Shown here piece by piece: positions 21,565-31,400 of a DNA stretch of 64,000 nt; position 1 is the first letter of the stretch, and each line of letters opens with the position of its first letter. Both the position numbers and the translations under genes were made by a program. The notes beneath the pieces are model-generated. The model saw only the letters and a program-made list of their open reading frames with translations. It was not told the origin of the DNA and did not search any database. Source of the DNA: Pseudomonas fulva NBRC 16637 = DSM 17717 (lineage in GTDB: Bacteria; Pseudomonadota; Gammaproteobacteria; Pseudomonadales; Pseudomonadaceae); the NCBI RefSeq assembly GCF_000730565.1, contig NZ_BBIQ01000013.1, positions 1 through 64,000 on the forward strand, in the 5' to 3' direction.

Positions 21565-24174
21565 ATGGGCAAATCGCTGGTCATTGTGGAATCCCCGGCC
21601 AAGGCCAAGACCATCAACAAGTACCTGGGCAACCAGTACGTGGTGAAGTCGAGTATCGGCCATATCCGAGACCTTCCCACCAGCGGTTCGGCTAGCGCGA
21701 GCAAAGAGCCGGCCGCCAAGCGTGGCAAGGCGGCGGGTGAGGCACCGGCCCTTTCGCCCAAAGAAAAGGCGCGTCGCCAGCTGGTTGCACGCATGGGCGT
21801 CGACCCGGACCAGGGCTGGAAAGCCAAGTACGAGATCCTTCCCGGCAAGGAAAAGGTGATCGACGAGCTGCGCCGCCTGGCCAAGGACGCCGACACCATC
21901 TACCTCGCGACCGACTTGGACCGCGAAGGGGAGGCGATCGCCTGGCACCTGCGTGAGGCCATCGGTGGCGACGACACCCGCTATAAGCGCGTGGTGTTCA
22001 ACGAAATCACCAAGAAAGCCATTCAGGAAGCGTTTTCGCAGCCCGGTGAGCTCGACATCGATCGGGTCAACGCGCAGCAGGCGCGCCGTTTTCTCGATCG
22101 CGTAGTGGGGTACATGGTGTCCCCGTTGCTGTGGTCCAAGATTGCCCGTGGCCTGTCGGCCGGGCGTGTGCAATCGGTAGCGGTCAAGCTGGTGGTCGAA
22201 CGCGAACGCGAGATTCGTGCCTTCATTCCTCAGGAATACTGGGAAATCCATGCCGATCTCGGCACTGCCAAGAACGCCAAGGTTCGCTTCGAAGTCGCCC
22301 GTGAAAATGGCGAGGCCTTCAAGCCGCTGAACGAAACCCAGGCCATGGCCGCGCTGGAAAAGCTCAAGGCATCGAGCTATAGCGTCGTCAAGCGTGAAGA
22401 CCGCCCGACCAGCAGCAAGCCTTCAGCGCCCTTCATCACCTCGACCCTGCAACAGGCGGCGAGCAATCGCCTGGGGTTCGGCGTGAAGAAAACCATGATG
22501 ATGGCCCAGCGTCTGTACGAAGCGGGTTACATCACCTACATGCGTACCGATTCGACCAACCTGTCGAGCGATGCGCTGGAAATGGCCCGTAGCTACATCG
22601 AGCGGGAATTCGGCAAGCAGTACCTGCCCGAAACCCCGCAGGTCTACGGCAGCAAAGAGGGGGCTCAGGAGGCGCACGAAGCCATCCGGCCTTCGGACGT
22701 GAGCACCCACCCGACCAAGCTCAGCGGTATGGAGCGCGATGCCGAGCGGCTGTACGAGCTGATCTGGCGTCAGTTCCTGGCCTGCCAGATGCCGCCGGCC
22801 CAGTACCTGTCCACCAGCGTGACCGTGGCAGCAGGCAGCTTCGAGCTGCGTGCCAAGGGCCGTATCCTGAAGTTCGATGGCTACACCCGCGTGTTGCCGC
22901 AGCAGAGCAAGCCTGGTGAAGACGACGTGCTGCCCGAAATGGTCCAGGGTGAAGCGCTCAAGCTGATGCAGCTTGATCCTACCCAGCACTTCACCAAACC
23001 GCCTGCACGGTTCACCGAGGCCAGCCTGGTCAAGGAAATGGAAAAACGCGGTATCGGCCGTCCATCCACCTATGCGGCGATCATCTCGACCATCCAGGAC
23101 CGTGGCTACGTGACGTTGCACAACCGTCGCTTCTACTCGGAAAAGATGGGCGATATCGTGACCGAGCGGCTTTCCGAGAGTTTCTCCAATTTGATGGATT
23201 ACGGTTTCACCGCCGGCATGGAGGAGAACCTCGACGACGTCGCCCACGGCGAACGCGACTGGAAGAACGTGCTGGACGAGTTCTACGGCGACTTCAGCAA
23301 AAAGTTGCAGACGGCCGAATCCAGCGAAGGCGGCATGCGCGCCAACCAGCCGACGATGACCAACATTCCTTGCAAGGAGTGTGGCCGGCCGATGATGATC
23401 CGTACAGCGTCCACGGGCGTGTTCCTGGGCTGCTCTGGTTACAGCCTGCCACCCAAGGAGCGCTGCAAGTCCACGGTCAACCTCGTGCCTGGTGACGAAA
23501 TTGCTGCAGACGACGAGGGTGAATCGGAGTCGCGCGTCTTGCTTGGCAAGCACCGCTGCCCGGTCTGTGCGACGGCGATGGACGCCTACCTGCTCGATGA
23601 AAAGCACAAGCTGCACATCTGTGGGAATAACCCCGATTGCCCGGGTTACGAGATCGAAGAGGGCAGCTATCGCATCAAAGGCTACGAAGGCCCAAGCCTT
23701 GAGTGCGACAAGTGCGGCAGCGAAATGCAGCTCAAGACCGGGCGCTTCGGCAAGTTCTTCGGGTGCACCAACCCTGCGTGCAAGAACACGCGCAAGCTGC
23801 TCAAAAGCGGTGAAGCGGCGCCGCCGAAGATGGACAAGGTCGACATGCCTGAGCTCAAGTGCGAGAAGGTGGACGACACCTATGTGCTGCGCGATGGTGC
23901 TTCGGGGCTGTTCCTGGCTGCCAGCCAGTTCCCGAAGAACCGCGAAACGCGTGCGCCCCTGGTGTGCGAGATTGTTCCGCACAAGCATGAGATCGATCCC
24001 AAGTACCATTTCCTGTGCGAAGCGCCCCAGAAGGATCCGGACGGTCGTCCTACCGTGATCCGCTACAGCCGCAAGACCAAGGAGCAATACGTCCAGTCCG
24101 AAGTGGACGGCAAGCCTACTGGTTGGAAGGCGTTCTACGATGGCAAGACCTGGAAAGTCGAAGACAAGCGCTGA
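21565..24174 (+). CDS. topA: DNA topoisomerase I
   Basis: Type IA topoisomerase, relaxes negatively supercoiled DNA. The 869-residue protein has the TOPRIM domain ([23 protein letters not shown] with acidic metal ligands), the active Tyr325 in YITYMRTDS, and the gate and cap domains up to about residue 600. C-terminal zinc ribbons follow ([24 protein letters not shown] with their distal Cys pairs). Compared with E. coli TopA it has an insertion rich in Ser/Ala/Lys near residues 40-70. The stop is followed by an imperfect terminator hairpin. Confidence 0.97.
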   Translation: MGKSLVIVESPAKAKTINKYLGNQYVVKSSIGHIRDLPTSGSASASKEPAAKRGKAAGEAPALSPKEKARRQLVARMGVDPDQGWKAKYEILPGKEKVIDELRRLAKDADTIYLATDLDREGEAIAWHLREAIGGDDTRYKRVVFNEITKKAIQEAFSQPGELDIDRVNAQQARRFLDRVVGYMVSPLLWSKIARGLSAGRVQSVAVKLVVEREREIRAFIPQEYWEIHADLGTAKNAKVRFEVARENGEAFKPLNETQAMAALEKLKASSYSVVKREDRPTSSKPSAPFITSTLQQAASNRLGFGVKKTMMMAQRLYEAGYITYMRTDSTNLSSDALEMARSYIEREFGKQYLPETPQVYGSKEGAQEAHEAIRPSDVSTHPTKLSGMERDAERLYELIWRQFLACQMPPAQYLSTSVTVAAGSFELRAKGRILKFDGYTRVLPQQSKPGEDDVLPEMVQGEALKLMQLDPTQHFTKPPARFTEASLVKEMEKRGIGRPSTYAAIISTIQDRGYVTLHNRRFYSEKMGDIVTERLSESFSNLMDYGFTAGMEENLDDVAHGERDWKNVLDEFYGDFSKKLQTAESSEGGMRANQPTMTNIPCKECGRPMMIRTASTGVFLGCSGYSLPPKERCKSTVNLVPGDEIAADDEGESESRVLLGKHRCPVCATAMDAYLLDEKHKLHICGNNPDCPGYEIEEGSYRIKGYEGPSLECDKCGSEMQLKTGRFGKFFGCTNPACKNTRKLLKSGEAAPPKMDKVDMPELKCEKVDDTYVLRDGASGLFLAASQFPKNRETRAPLVCEIVPHKHEIDPKYHFLCEAPQKDPDGRPTVIRYSRKTKEQYVQSEVDGKPTGWKAFYDGKTWKVEDKR

Positions 24175-24192
24175 GGACTAGCGTTCAAGGAT

Positions 24193-24252
24193 GGGGCCGC
24201 GCGGCGGCTTTTCGTGAGCTGATGCCACGAAAGGCCGCAGCACGGCCCCTTT
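24193..24252 (+). terminator. Long imperfect hairpin after topA
   Basis: GGGGCCG at 24193-24199 pairs with CGGCCCC at 24243-24249, and an inner stem GCGGC-TTTTCGTG pairs with CACGAAA-GGCCGC. A short T-run (TTTCATTT) follows. It is likely a terminator. Confidence 0.6.
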
Positions 24253-24300
24253 CATTTATGATGCAGCAATCCGCTTAGCCACCTGATGGGAGGGCGACAC

Positions 24301-24816
24301 ATGGCCCAGGAGCTCTATACCCGTACCAATCAAAAACTGTTCTTTGCCGGGCTGGCACTGGAATCGATGGCCAAGGCTGAACAGAGTCAGGCCATGAACG
24401 CCCAGGGGCTGGTGCAGGCTGAGCGGGAGTCGGCATTGTTTCATCTGCACGGTGCATTGCTTGGCCTGTGTCACGAAATCAGTGGGTACTATCGCTTGCC
24501 TGCGCTGGCAACCGTCGAGCAGGCCCTGGCCCATGACGCCTTCAACGGCATCGCCATACCAGAAGTTGCCGAGCTTCTGGAGCTTGCCCGGCAACGGGAG
24601 ACCTGGCTGGCGCAGATGCTGGCTGCGTATGCTGACTTGTTCCGAGCGCCCGTGATGCGCAAACCACCCAAGACTGACGTCACCCAGCCGCTGATCCAGG
24701 CCGTCAGCCTCGATGAGCAGGTGCCTGCGCCGCTGTCCCGTGCCGAGCTTGAAGCGTGGCGCAGCAACCTCAAGGCGCTTGTCAGGCGTTTTCGTGATGC
24801 GTTGAGTGAGTGCTGA
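24301..24816 (+). CDS. DUF6586-family protein
   Basis: A 171-residue, largely helical cytoplasmic protein starting MAQELYTRTNQKLFFAGLALE. It resembles a small Pseudomonas family of unknown function found between topA and lexA (recalled as DUF6586). No catalytic motif, signal or membrane segment is visible. ATG 24301 follows TGGGAGGGCGAC. It is probably co-transcribed with the next small gene 50 bases downstream. Confidence 0.8.
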   Translation: MAQELYTRTNQKLFFAGLALESMAKAEQSQAMNAQGLVQAERESALFHLHGALLGLCHEISGYYRLPALATVEQALAHDAFNGIAIPEVAELLELARQRETWLAQMLAAYADLFRAPVMRKPPKTDVTQPLIQAVSLDEQVPAPLSRAELEAWRSNLKALVRRFRDALSEC

Positions 24817-24866
24817 CGGCCTCGAGCGCTGGTACAATGCTCGCCTTTCGTGGAGAACCGCCCTTT

Positions 24867-25100
24867 ATGTCTACGTCTTTTCTGGAAATTGTCGAGTTGC
24901 CTGATGGCCGCATCGAACTGCGTCGCGCCGAGGATGAAGGCTCACTGGTAACCCTGGATTTCTCAGAGGATGCCAAAGTATTTCTGCAAGGTCAGCACGT
25001 CGAGGTGGCCAAAGCCATGCTCAGCGTGGGGGTACAGATGGCTGGACGGCTTGTGGATGGCGAGCTCGAACGTGACGAAGGGCCGCGCGTTCTGCACTGA
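24867..25100 (+). CDS. Small conserved protein upstream of sulA
   Basis: A 77-residue acidic protein (FLEIVELPDGRIELRRAEDEGSLVTLDFSEDA) with two predicted beta strands and a helix. It is conserved at this place in Pseudomonas as far as I recall; the function is unknown. The ATG at 24867 follows TGGAGAACCG. It is convergent with sulA. A perfect 8-bp inverted repeat (TCACCGGC / GCCGGTGA, 25124-25142) lies just beyond but lacks a T-run. Confidence 0.75.
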   Translation: MSTSFLEIVELPDGRIELRRAEDEGSLVTLDFSEDAKVFLQGQHVEVAKAMLSVGVQMAGRLVDGELERDEGPRVLH

Positions 25101-25271
25101 AACGCGCAGTCGTGTGATCGCTGTCACCGGCCTGGCCGGTGATGGCGGCAAGCGTATCAGACGGATGAATGTGGGGCAGTCGGAAAGGCGTTGCGCTTTC
25201 CCGGCGATCTTTACTCGTCAGGGTGAGCATGGCCTGGGAGCGGTCAGGCTGGTAGCGCGAATGCCGCAGTG

Positions 25272-25748
25272 TTAGCCGAAACGAATGTTCAGGCTTTGCG
25301 CGTTACCCACGCTTGCTGCACGCAACAGCAACTGACGTGCATTGGCATTGACGCTCCCCAGCCAGCTGACCACGGTGTGGCTACGGCCCAGGCGTAGGGC
25401 TTCACACGCCAACTGAAGGGGAGGCTGGTTGCCGCGCGGATGAAGCAGCAGAATGCGCTCGCGGTTTAGGCCAGCCCTGCGCAGCCAGGCCTGTGTCAGG
25501 CTCGACGGTGGCGCAATGAGGGTCAGCCAGCGCGTTTCGTCTTCTTCGCTGAGTTCACGTAGTACAGGTGCCAGCAAGGTATGACAGTGACTGGGGGCGC
25601 CGTGCAGTGACAATTCGCTGAACAGGTCGGGCAAGTCACTCTTGCGCGCCAGTTCGCTGGCCTTGAGGCCAGGCAGGACGGGCTGGGCGAGGAATGCTTC
25701 GAACAGCGGCAACTGGACTTGCTCGGTTGTATGGGTGAATGGCTGCAT
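25272..25748 (-). CDS. sulA: SOS cell division inhibitor SulA
   Basis: A 158-residue SulA-family protein, which binds FtsZ and halts septation during the SOS response. The recognisable core is the segment with ARQLLLRA and the RecA-like fold region LLHPRGNQPPLQLACEALRLG. It is the second gene of the lexA-sulA operon, with 13 bases between the lexA stop and the sulA start. A strong GGAGG precedes the ATG at 25748. Control is by the two LexA boxes in front of lexA. Confidence 0.9.
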   Translation of the reverse strand: MQPFTHTTEQVQLPLFEAFLAQPVLPGLKASELARKSDLPDLFSELSLHGAPSHCHTLLAPVLRELSEEDETRWLTLIAPPSSLTQAWLRRAGLNRERILLLHPRGNQPPLQLACEALRLGRSHTVVSWLGSVNANARQLLLRAASVGNAQSLNIRFG

Positions 25749-25761
25749 GACGCCTCCTGAT

Positions 25762-26370
25762 TCAGCGGCGAATGACGCCGACGCTCAAGCCCTCGATCAC
25801 CAGTTCCTGATCTTTCAGGTTGACTTCGATAGGGGCGAATTCCGGGTTTTCGGCCAGCAGCCAGACCTTGTTGCCTTCGCGCTTGAAGCGCTTGACGGTG
25901 ACTTCGTCGCCGATGCGCGCCACGACGATCTGGCCGTTGCGGGCTTCACGGCAGGTATGCACCGCCAACAGGTCGCCATCGAGGATGCCCACGTTCTTCA
26001 TGCTCATGCCGTGAACACGCAACAGATAGTCGGCCTGGGGGTGGAAAAAGGCGGGGTTGATGTTGCAGGATTGCTCGATGTGTTGCTCGGCAAGGATTGG
26101 GGCGCCGGCAGCAACGCGGCCGATGATCGGGAGCCCGGCCTCCTCGGCCTTGGCTTCGAGGCCGGGAATGCGAATGCCTCGGGAGGCGCCGGGCGTCATC
26201 TCGATAGCGCCTTTACGGGCCAGCGCCTTGAGATGCTCCTCGGCGGCATTAGGGGATTTGAAACCCAGCTCCTGGGCAATCTCGGCACGGGTCGGCGGAA
26301 AGCCGTTGTCCTCGAGGCTGCGCTTGATGAAGGCGAGGATTTCGGCTTGGCGTGGCGTCAGTTTCAACAT
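25762..26370 (-). CDS. lexA: LexA repressor
   Basis: The SOS repressor, 202 residues. N-terminal winged helix ([25 protein letters not shown] recognition region), self-cleavage bond Ala88-Gly89 in RVAAGAP, and catalytic dyad Ser123 (HGMSMKNVG) and Lys160 (EVTVKRF). All residues for RecA-stimulated autoproteolysis are intact. Start ATG at 26370 matches the known LexA N-terminus; the frame extends further to 26472 but runs through the two SOS boxes. First gene of lexA-sulA, divergent from psrA. Confidence 0.98.
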   Translation of the reverse strand: MLKLTPRQAEILAFIKRSLEDNGFPPTRAEIAQELGFKSPNAAEEHLKALARKGAIEMTPGASRGIRIPGLEAKAEEAGLPIIGRVAAGAPILAEQHIEQSCNINPAFFHPQADYLLRVHGMSMKNVGILDGDLLAVHTCREARNGQIVVARIGDEVTVKRFKREGNKVWLLAENPEFAPIEVNLKDQELVIEGLSVGVIRR

Positions 26371-26380
26371 GATCAGCGCT

Positions 26381-26396
26381 CTGTCTTTTTGTACAG
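26381..26396. promoter_or_regulatory. LexA (SOS) box 1
   Basis: CTGTCTTTTTGTACAG, a CTG-N10-CAG site 11 bases before the lexA start codon. It fits the SOS box consensus CTGTATATATATACAG well. Confidence 0.93.
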
Positions 26397-26399
26397 TGA

Positions 26400-26415
26400 C
26401 TGGGATTATATACAG
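26400..26415. promoter_or_regulatory. LexA (SOS) box 2
   Basis: CTGGGATTATATACAG, a second CTG-N10-CAG site three bases from box 1. Tandem boxes in front of lexA are also known in E. coli and tighten autoregulation. Confidence 0.9.
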
Positions 26416-26531
26416 TATTGGTCTAGCCGCAAGCTTTGGCAGTCTCTGGGTAAGCCGACTGGAGCAGATCACCTCGAGATCACCGCTTCACGACCTTGCA
26501 ATGGCTTGACTGACCGGCCGGTCACGAGCGC

Positions 26532-26560
26532 TTGACAGATGTGGGGTTGAAACGTATGTT
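26532..26560 (+). promoter_or_regulatory. psrA promoter (sigma-70 type)
   Basis: TTGACA at 26532-26537 and TATGTT at 26555-26560 with a 17-base spacer. The -10 element lies inside the first PsrA operator, so bound PsrA would block RNA polymerase. Confidence 0.8.
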
Positions 26561-26575
26561 TCAAACACCTGTTTG
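26549..26575. promoter_or_regulatory. Two abutting PsrA operators
   Basis: GAAAC-GTAT-GTTTC (26549-26562) and CAAAC-ACCT-GTTTG (26562-26575) are both perfect inverted repeats of the PsrA type and share one base. They cover the -10 region and the start of the psrA transcript, which is the expected arrangement for negative autoregulation. Confidence 0.88.
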
Positions 26576-26599
26576 TATGGCGGAGTGCTCGGAGTAGTC

Positions 26600-27313
26600 A
26601 TGGCCCAATCGGAAACCGTTGAACGCATCCTCGATGCTGCCGAGCAGCTGTTTGCCGAGCGCGGGTTCGCCGAAACCTCGTTGCGGCTGATCACCAGCAA
26701 GGCCGGGGTTAACCTGGCGGCGGTGAACTACCACTTCGGTTCCAAGAAAGCCCTGATCCAAGCGGTCTTCTCTCGTTTCCTGGGGCCCTTCTGCGCCAGT
26801 CTCGAACGCGAGCTGGAGCGGCGTCAGGCCCGCCCCGAGCACAAGCCTACCCTTGAAGAATTGCTGGAGATGCTGGTCGAGCAAGCCCTTGCTGTGCAGC
26901 CGCGCAGCAACAACGACCTGTCGATCTTCATGCGGCTGCTTGGCTTGGCGTTCAGCCAGAGCCAGGGCCATTTGCGCCGTTACCTCGAAGACATGTACGG
27001 CAAGGTCTTCCGCCGCTACATGTTGCTCGTCAACGAAGCCGCGCCACGCATTCCTGCGATCGAATTGTTCTGGCGTGTGCACTTCATGCTCGGGGCTGCT
27101 GCGTTCAGCATGTCGGGCATCAAGGCGCTGCGGGCCATCGCCGAGACTGACTTCGGCATCAACACCTCCATCGAGCAGGTGATGCGCCTGATGGTGCCGT
27201 TCCTGGCTGCCGGCATGCGTGCCGATACCGGCGTCACCGACGCGGCCATGGCCAGCGCCCAGTTGCGCCCGCGCAGCAAAACCGCCAACGGTGCAGCTCC
27301 CGTCAAGGCATAA
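26600..27313 (+). CDS. psrA: TetR-family regulator PsrA
   Basis: A 237-residue TetR-type repressor: N-terminal helix-turn-helix (RILDAAEQLFAERGFAETSL; GVNLAAVNYHFGSKKAL) and a helical ligand-binding domain. In Pseudomonas PsrA senses long-chain fatty acids, represses its own gene and beta-oxidation genes, and promotes rpoS expression. ATG 26600 follows GGAGTAGTC; the frame reaches 26573 but would run through the operator. The two operators upstream and a related site before fadB link it with fadBA in this window. Confidence 0.95.
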   Translation: MAQSETVERILDAAEQLFAERGFAETSLRLITSKAGVNLAAVNYHFGSKKALIQAVFSRFLGPFCASLERELERRQARPEHKPTLEELLEMLVEQALAVQPRSNNDLSIFMRLLGLAFSQSQGHLRRYLEDMYGKVFRRYMLLVNEAAPRIPAIELFWRVHFMLGAAAFSMSGIKALRAIAETDFGINTSIEQVMRLMVPFLAAGMRADTGVTDAAMASAQLRPRSKTANGAAPVKA

Positions 27314-27370
27314 CTTGGCCTGTTGCCAGCCGCAAGCGGGCTTTTCCCTGTCTCTATTGAAGGATTTCTC

Positions 27371-28381
27371 ATGACCGTCAGCCTGCAAGGCTCCTTGATG
27401 GTGGATATCGCCGGCACCTGGCTGACCGCCGAAGACCGGCAGCTGTTGCGCCAGCCTGAAGTGGCGGGGTTGATCATCTTCGCCCGCAACATCGAAAGCC
27501 CGCGGCAGGTGCGCGCGTTGTGCGCCTCCATTCGCGCACTGCGCCCTGACCTGATCCTGGCCGTCGATCAGGAGGGAGGCCGAGTGCAGCGTCTGCGCCA
27601 GGGGTTCGTGCGCTTGCCGGCCATGCGTGCCCTGGCCGACACTGCCAATGCCGAGTACCTGGCCGAACAATGTGGCTGGTTGATGGCGACCGAAGTGCTT
27701 GCCGTTGGCCTGGACCTGAGCTTCGCCCCGGTGCTGGACTTGGATCACCAGCGCAGCGCGGTGGTGGGCAGCCGAGCCTTCGAGGGCGATCCGCTTCGAG
27801 CTACGCAACTGGCGGGCGCATTCATCCGCGGCATGAACGCGGCAGGCATGGCGGCCTGTGGCAAACATTTCCCAGGCCATGGCTGGGCAGAAGCTGATTC
27901 CCACGTAGCGATACCCACTGACGAGCGTAGCCTGGAGCAGCTGCGAGCGGCGGACCTGGTGCCGTTCAGCCGGCTGAGCGGTCAATTGGCGGCAGTGATG
28001 CCTGCCCATGTGATCTATCCGCAGGTCGACAACCGCCCGGCAGGCTTTTCCCGCCGGTGGCTGCAAGATATTTTGCGCGGCGAGCTGGGTTTTGACGGGG
28101 TCATCTTCAGCGACGACCTGTCCATGGCCGGTGCTCATGTGGTGGGTGATGCGGCCAGCCGCATCGAAGCTGCGTTCACTGCCGGGTGTGATATGGGGCT
28201 GGTTTGCAACGACCGGGCTGCAGCCGAATTGGCGCTGGGCGCGGCTCAGCGCCTGCGGGTCACGCCGTCGCCTCGGATCGCCAGCATGCGCGGTCAAGGC
28301 ACGGCCTGCACCGATTATCGCCAACATCCGCGTTGGCTGCAGGCGCTGGGTGCGCTCAAGGACGCGCAGTTGATCGACTAG
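27371..28381 (+). CDS. nagZ: Beta-N-acetylhexosaminidase NagZ
   Basis: A 336-residue cytosolic glycoside hydrolase of family 3 that removes GlcNAc from 1,6-anhydromuropeptides in cell-wall recycling. Key features: VDQEGGRVQRLR, substrate-site ACGKHFPGHG with the catalytic His on the flexible loop, and DDLSMAG carrying the nucleophile Asp. ATG 27371 after GAAGGATTTCTC gives the usual MTVSLQGSLMVDI start. It lies 57 bases after psrA and ends at a strong hairpin. Loss of NagZ affects AmpC induction in Pseudomonas. Confidence 0.95.
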   Translation: MTVSLQGSLMVDIAGTWLTAEDRQLLRQPEVAGLIIFARNIESPRQVRALCASIRALRPDLILAVDQEGGRVQRLRQGFVRLPAMRALADTANAEYLAEQCGWLMATEVLAVGLDLSFAPVLDLDHQRSAVVGSRAFEGDPLRATQLAGAFIRGMNAAGMAACGKHFPGHGWAEADSHVAIPTDERSLEQLRAADLVPFSRLSGQLAAVMPAHVIYPQVDNRPAGFSRRWLQDILRGELGFDGVIFSDDLSMAGAHVVGDAASRIEAAFTAGCDMGLVCNDRAAAELALGAAQRLRVTPSPRIASMRGQGTACTDYRQHPRWLQALGALKDAQLID

Positions 28382-28400
28382 CCGCTTATTGCCAAGCAGG

Positions 28401-28445
28401 CTGTCGGGACGCGTTCACCCAGCCAGTGCGCGTCCCGACAGGTTT
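28401..28445 (+). terminator. Terminator of nagZ
   Basis: A perfect 13-bp stem, CTGTCGGGACGCG at 28401-28413 with its complement at 28429-28441, encloses a 15-base loop and is followed by GTTTTA on the plus strand. It separates nagZ from the convergent helicase gene. Confidence 0.8.
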
Positions 28446-31400
28446 TACCGACCCCGCTTGCCCGGCAAGGGCGCAAACAACGCTTCGATTTCCTCGTCCC
28501 CCAGTCGCCACTGCCCAGCCTTGCCTCCGTCAAGCAGGCTGGTGGCCAGCGCTGCTTTCTCCTGCTGCAACAGCTGGATCTTTTCCTCCACCGTGCCCCG
28601 GGTGATCAGCTTGAACACGAACACGGGCTTGTCCTGGCCGATGCGGTAGGCCCGGTCGGTCGCCTGGTTTTCGCTGGCCGGGTTCCACCACGGGTCGTAA
28701 TGAATCACGGTGTCGGCTGCTGTCAGGTTCAAGCCCACCCCGCCTGCCTTGAGGCTGATCAGAAAGACCTGGCTATCCCCCGCCTGGAATTGCTGGACAG
28801 GGGTGCGACGGTCGCGGGTGTCACCGGTCAACAGGCTGTAGGAAATGCTGCGTTTTTTCAGTTCCTGCTCGATCAACGCCAGCATCGAGGTGAACTGGGA
28901 GAACAGCAGCACGCGGCGACCTTCGCTCATCAGCTCTTCGAGCATCTCCAGCAGCGCGCCCAGCTTGCCCTTGTCGCTCTGGTTGCCCTTGATGTCCACG
29001 CCCTTGACCAGGCGCAGGTCGCAACACACCTGGCGCAGCTTGAGCAGTGCGTCGAGAATGACGATCTGGCTGCGTGCGGCACCATTACGGGCTACCTCGT
29101 CGCGAACCTTCTTGTCCATCGCCACCCGCACGGCCTCGTAGGTGTCACGCTGTGCGTCGCTCAGTTCGACCCAGTGCACCAGCTCCGTCTTGGCTGGCAG
29201 TTCGGTGGCGACTTGCTCCTTCGTGCGGCGCAGCAGGAAGGGGCGAATGCGCGTGATCAGGTGGGTCAGGCGCTCGGTATTGCCCTGGCGCTCAATGGGC
29301 GTGCGGTAGTCCTGATTGAAACGCTTGAGGTCACCCAGCCAGCCGGGCATCAGGAAGTGGAAGATCGACCACAGCTCGCCGAGGTTGTTTTCCATCGGTG
29401 TACCGGTCAGGCACAGGCGCTGGGTAGCCTGCAGTTGGCACACAGCCATGGCGGCCTTGCTTGTGCTGCTCTTGATGTTCTGCGCCTCGTCGAGCAACAG
29501 CAGGTGCCATGGCTGCGCACGCAAATGCGCGAGGTCGCGGGGCACCAGGGCATAGGTGGTCAGGATGAGGTCGTAATCCTGCAGACGGGTGAAATGCTTG
29601 CTGCGTGCTGGCCCGTGCAGGGCCAGCACCCGAAGGTCAGGTGCAAAACGCTGCGCCTCGTCCAGCCAATTGGGTAGCAGGCTGGTCGGCATGACCGCCA
29701 GTGCTGGCGTCGTCAAACGGCCCGCTTCTTTTTCCAGCAGCACATGGGCAAGGGCTTGCAAGGTTTTGCCCAGGCCCATGTCATCCCCAAGGATGCCACC
29801 GGTGCCCATCTCCCGCAGTGCTTGCAGCCAGTTGAGCCCTTGCTGCTGGTAGCCGCGCAGGCTGGCGTGCAAGCCGGCAGGTGGGGCGACCTGCAGATCC
29901 CTGGCATCCCGCAGGCGGCGACCCAAATCGCGCACATGCTCCCCGCCTTCCCAATGCAGCGGCAGCGCTTCGATCCCGTTCAGGCGCGCAGCGTCTGCTC
30001 GGCTCATGCGCAGTGCCGTTCCGGCTTCGGGTTCGCTCATGTACAGCTCGCCCAAGGTCGCCATCACGGCCTTGACCCGGCCATAAGGCAGTGCCACGCG
30101 CAGGGCGGAGGCGTCGATCCGGCCGCGGTTGAGATCGATCAGCAGGTGCTCCTCGTCATTGCGCTTGGCCAGTTCGCTGGGACGCAGCAGTTCAGGGCTA
30201 TTGCGCAACAGCTGCAGCACGATGGGCAGCAGGCTGTGCCGCTGTCCATCGACGACGATACCCAGTTCGAGGTCGAACCATTCATGGCCTGGCGTTTCAT
30301 CGACGGTGGCGTACCAGTCCTCCACTTCCTGCAAGTCGAACGCGAAGTCGCGGTTGACATCCACCTGCCAGCCCGCCTCACGCAGCCGGGGCAGGTCTGT
30401 GCGCACGAACTGCAGCCAGGCTTCGTCGTCGGCGAGCAGGAACATCTCGCCCGCGCTGTCGGGCAGCGCCTTGCTCTGCCGGGTCGCGACCTTGAACCCC
30501 ATGTCGCGCAGGACATTGCGCAGGGCTTGCTCAGCCTTGGGTTGACGGCTGATGCGCTGGCTCACACTGCCCACCAGGCGCGTGAGCGGCTTGTCGGTAT
30601 TACCGCTGGCCGACAGGCCGTCGTAGTCGAACGACAACGCGGCGCGATGCTGCATCTGGCGCTGCATGCGGCCGGTCTTGGGCATGTAGGCGGTGAACTC
30701 CAGGCTCCCGAGCGCGAGGTGCGCCTTGGGCTGGATGTCATCGACGTGTTGCTCTTCGACCTCGGTCGGCGTCGGCACGGCATGGCTCAAGGCATTGAGC
30801 TTGTGGCTGAGTGGCACGACCAAGTGCTCCGGCACCTCGGGTGCGAGGGTCAGTTGCATTGCAACGTGGGGGTTGAGCCCATGTTCGAGAATACCGATCT
30901 CATGGGTGACCATGTCCAGGTAGTACAGCGGAAGCAACGGGATGACGCAGTTGGTTTTATCCCCGCCGGTGAACCACAAGCCACGGTACGCACCATTGTC
31001 CAGGCGCACCCAGCGAAACTCGCCCTGGCGCACCGGCCCGGGCACCAGTTGCGGTTGGGTGTCGAACAGGTACAGTCGGCCCGTGTCGATGATGCGCTGG
31101 AGCAACTCACCGCCTTCGGCCCCGGTCAGCCTGTAGCCTCGCTCCTGGCCGCCCCCCTGATTGAGCGAGGAGAGCAGACGCAGGATGCGCGCGTCTTCTT
31201 CGGTCACGAACTTCGGTCGGTCGTACAGGAAGTCGTAGACCGACTGCACCCGGCTGAAGCGAATGCCGTCTTCGGTTTCGGCGCCCTTGCGCACGACCAC
31301 TGAGCAACTGGCATCGTCCTGAAGGCGCAAGTTGTAGCAGACCGAGCGCCCGCGCCTGTCTTTGCCCGGTTCGACCGGCGCGGGCGCTTGTTCGAGATTG

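Noticed and set aside
22423..24087. 554-codon open frame antisense to topA
   Set aside because: topA is complete with active site and zinc fingers; the antisense frame has no motif.
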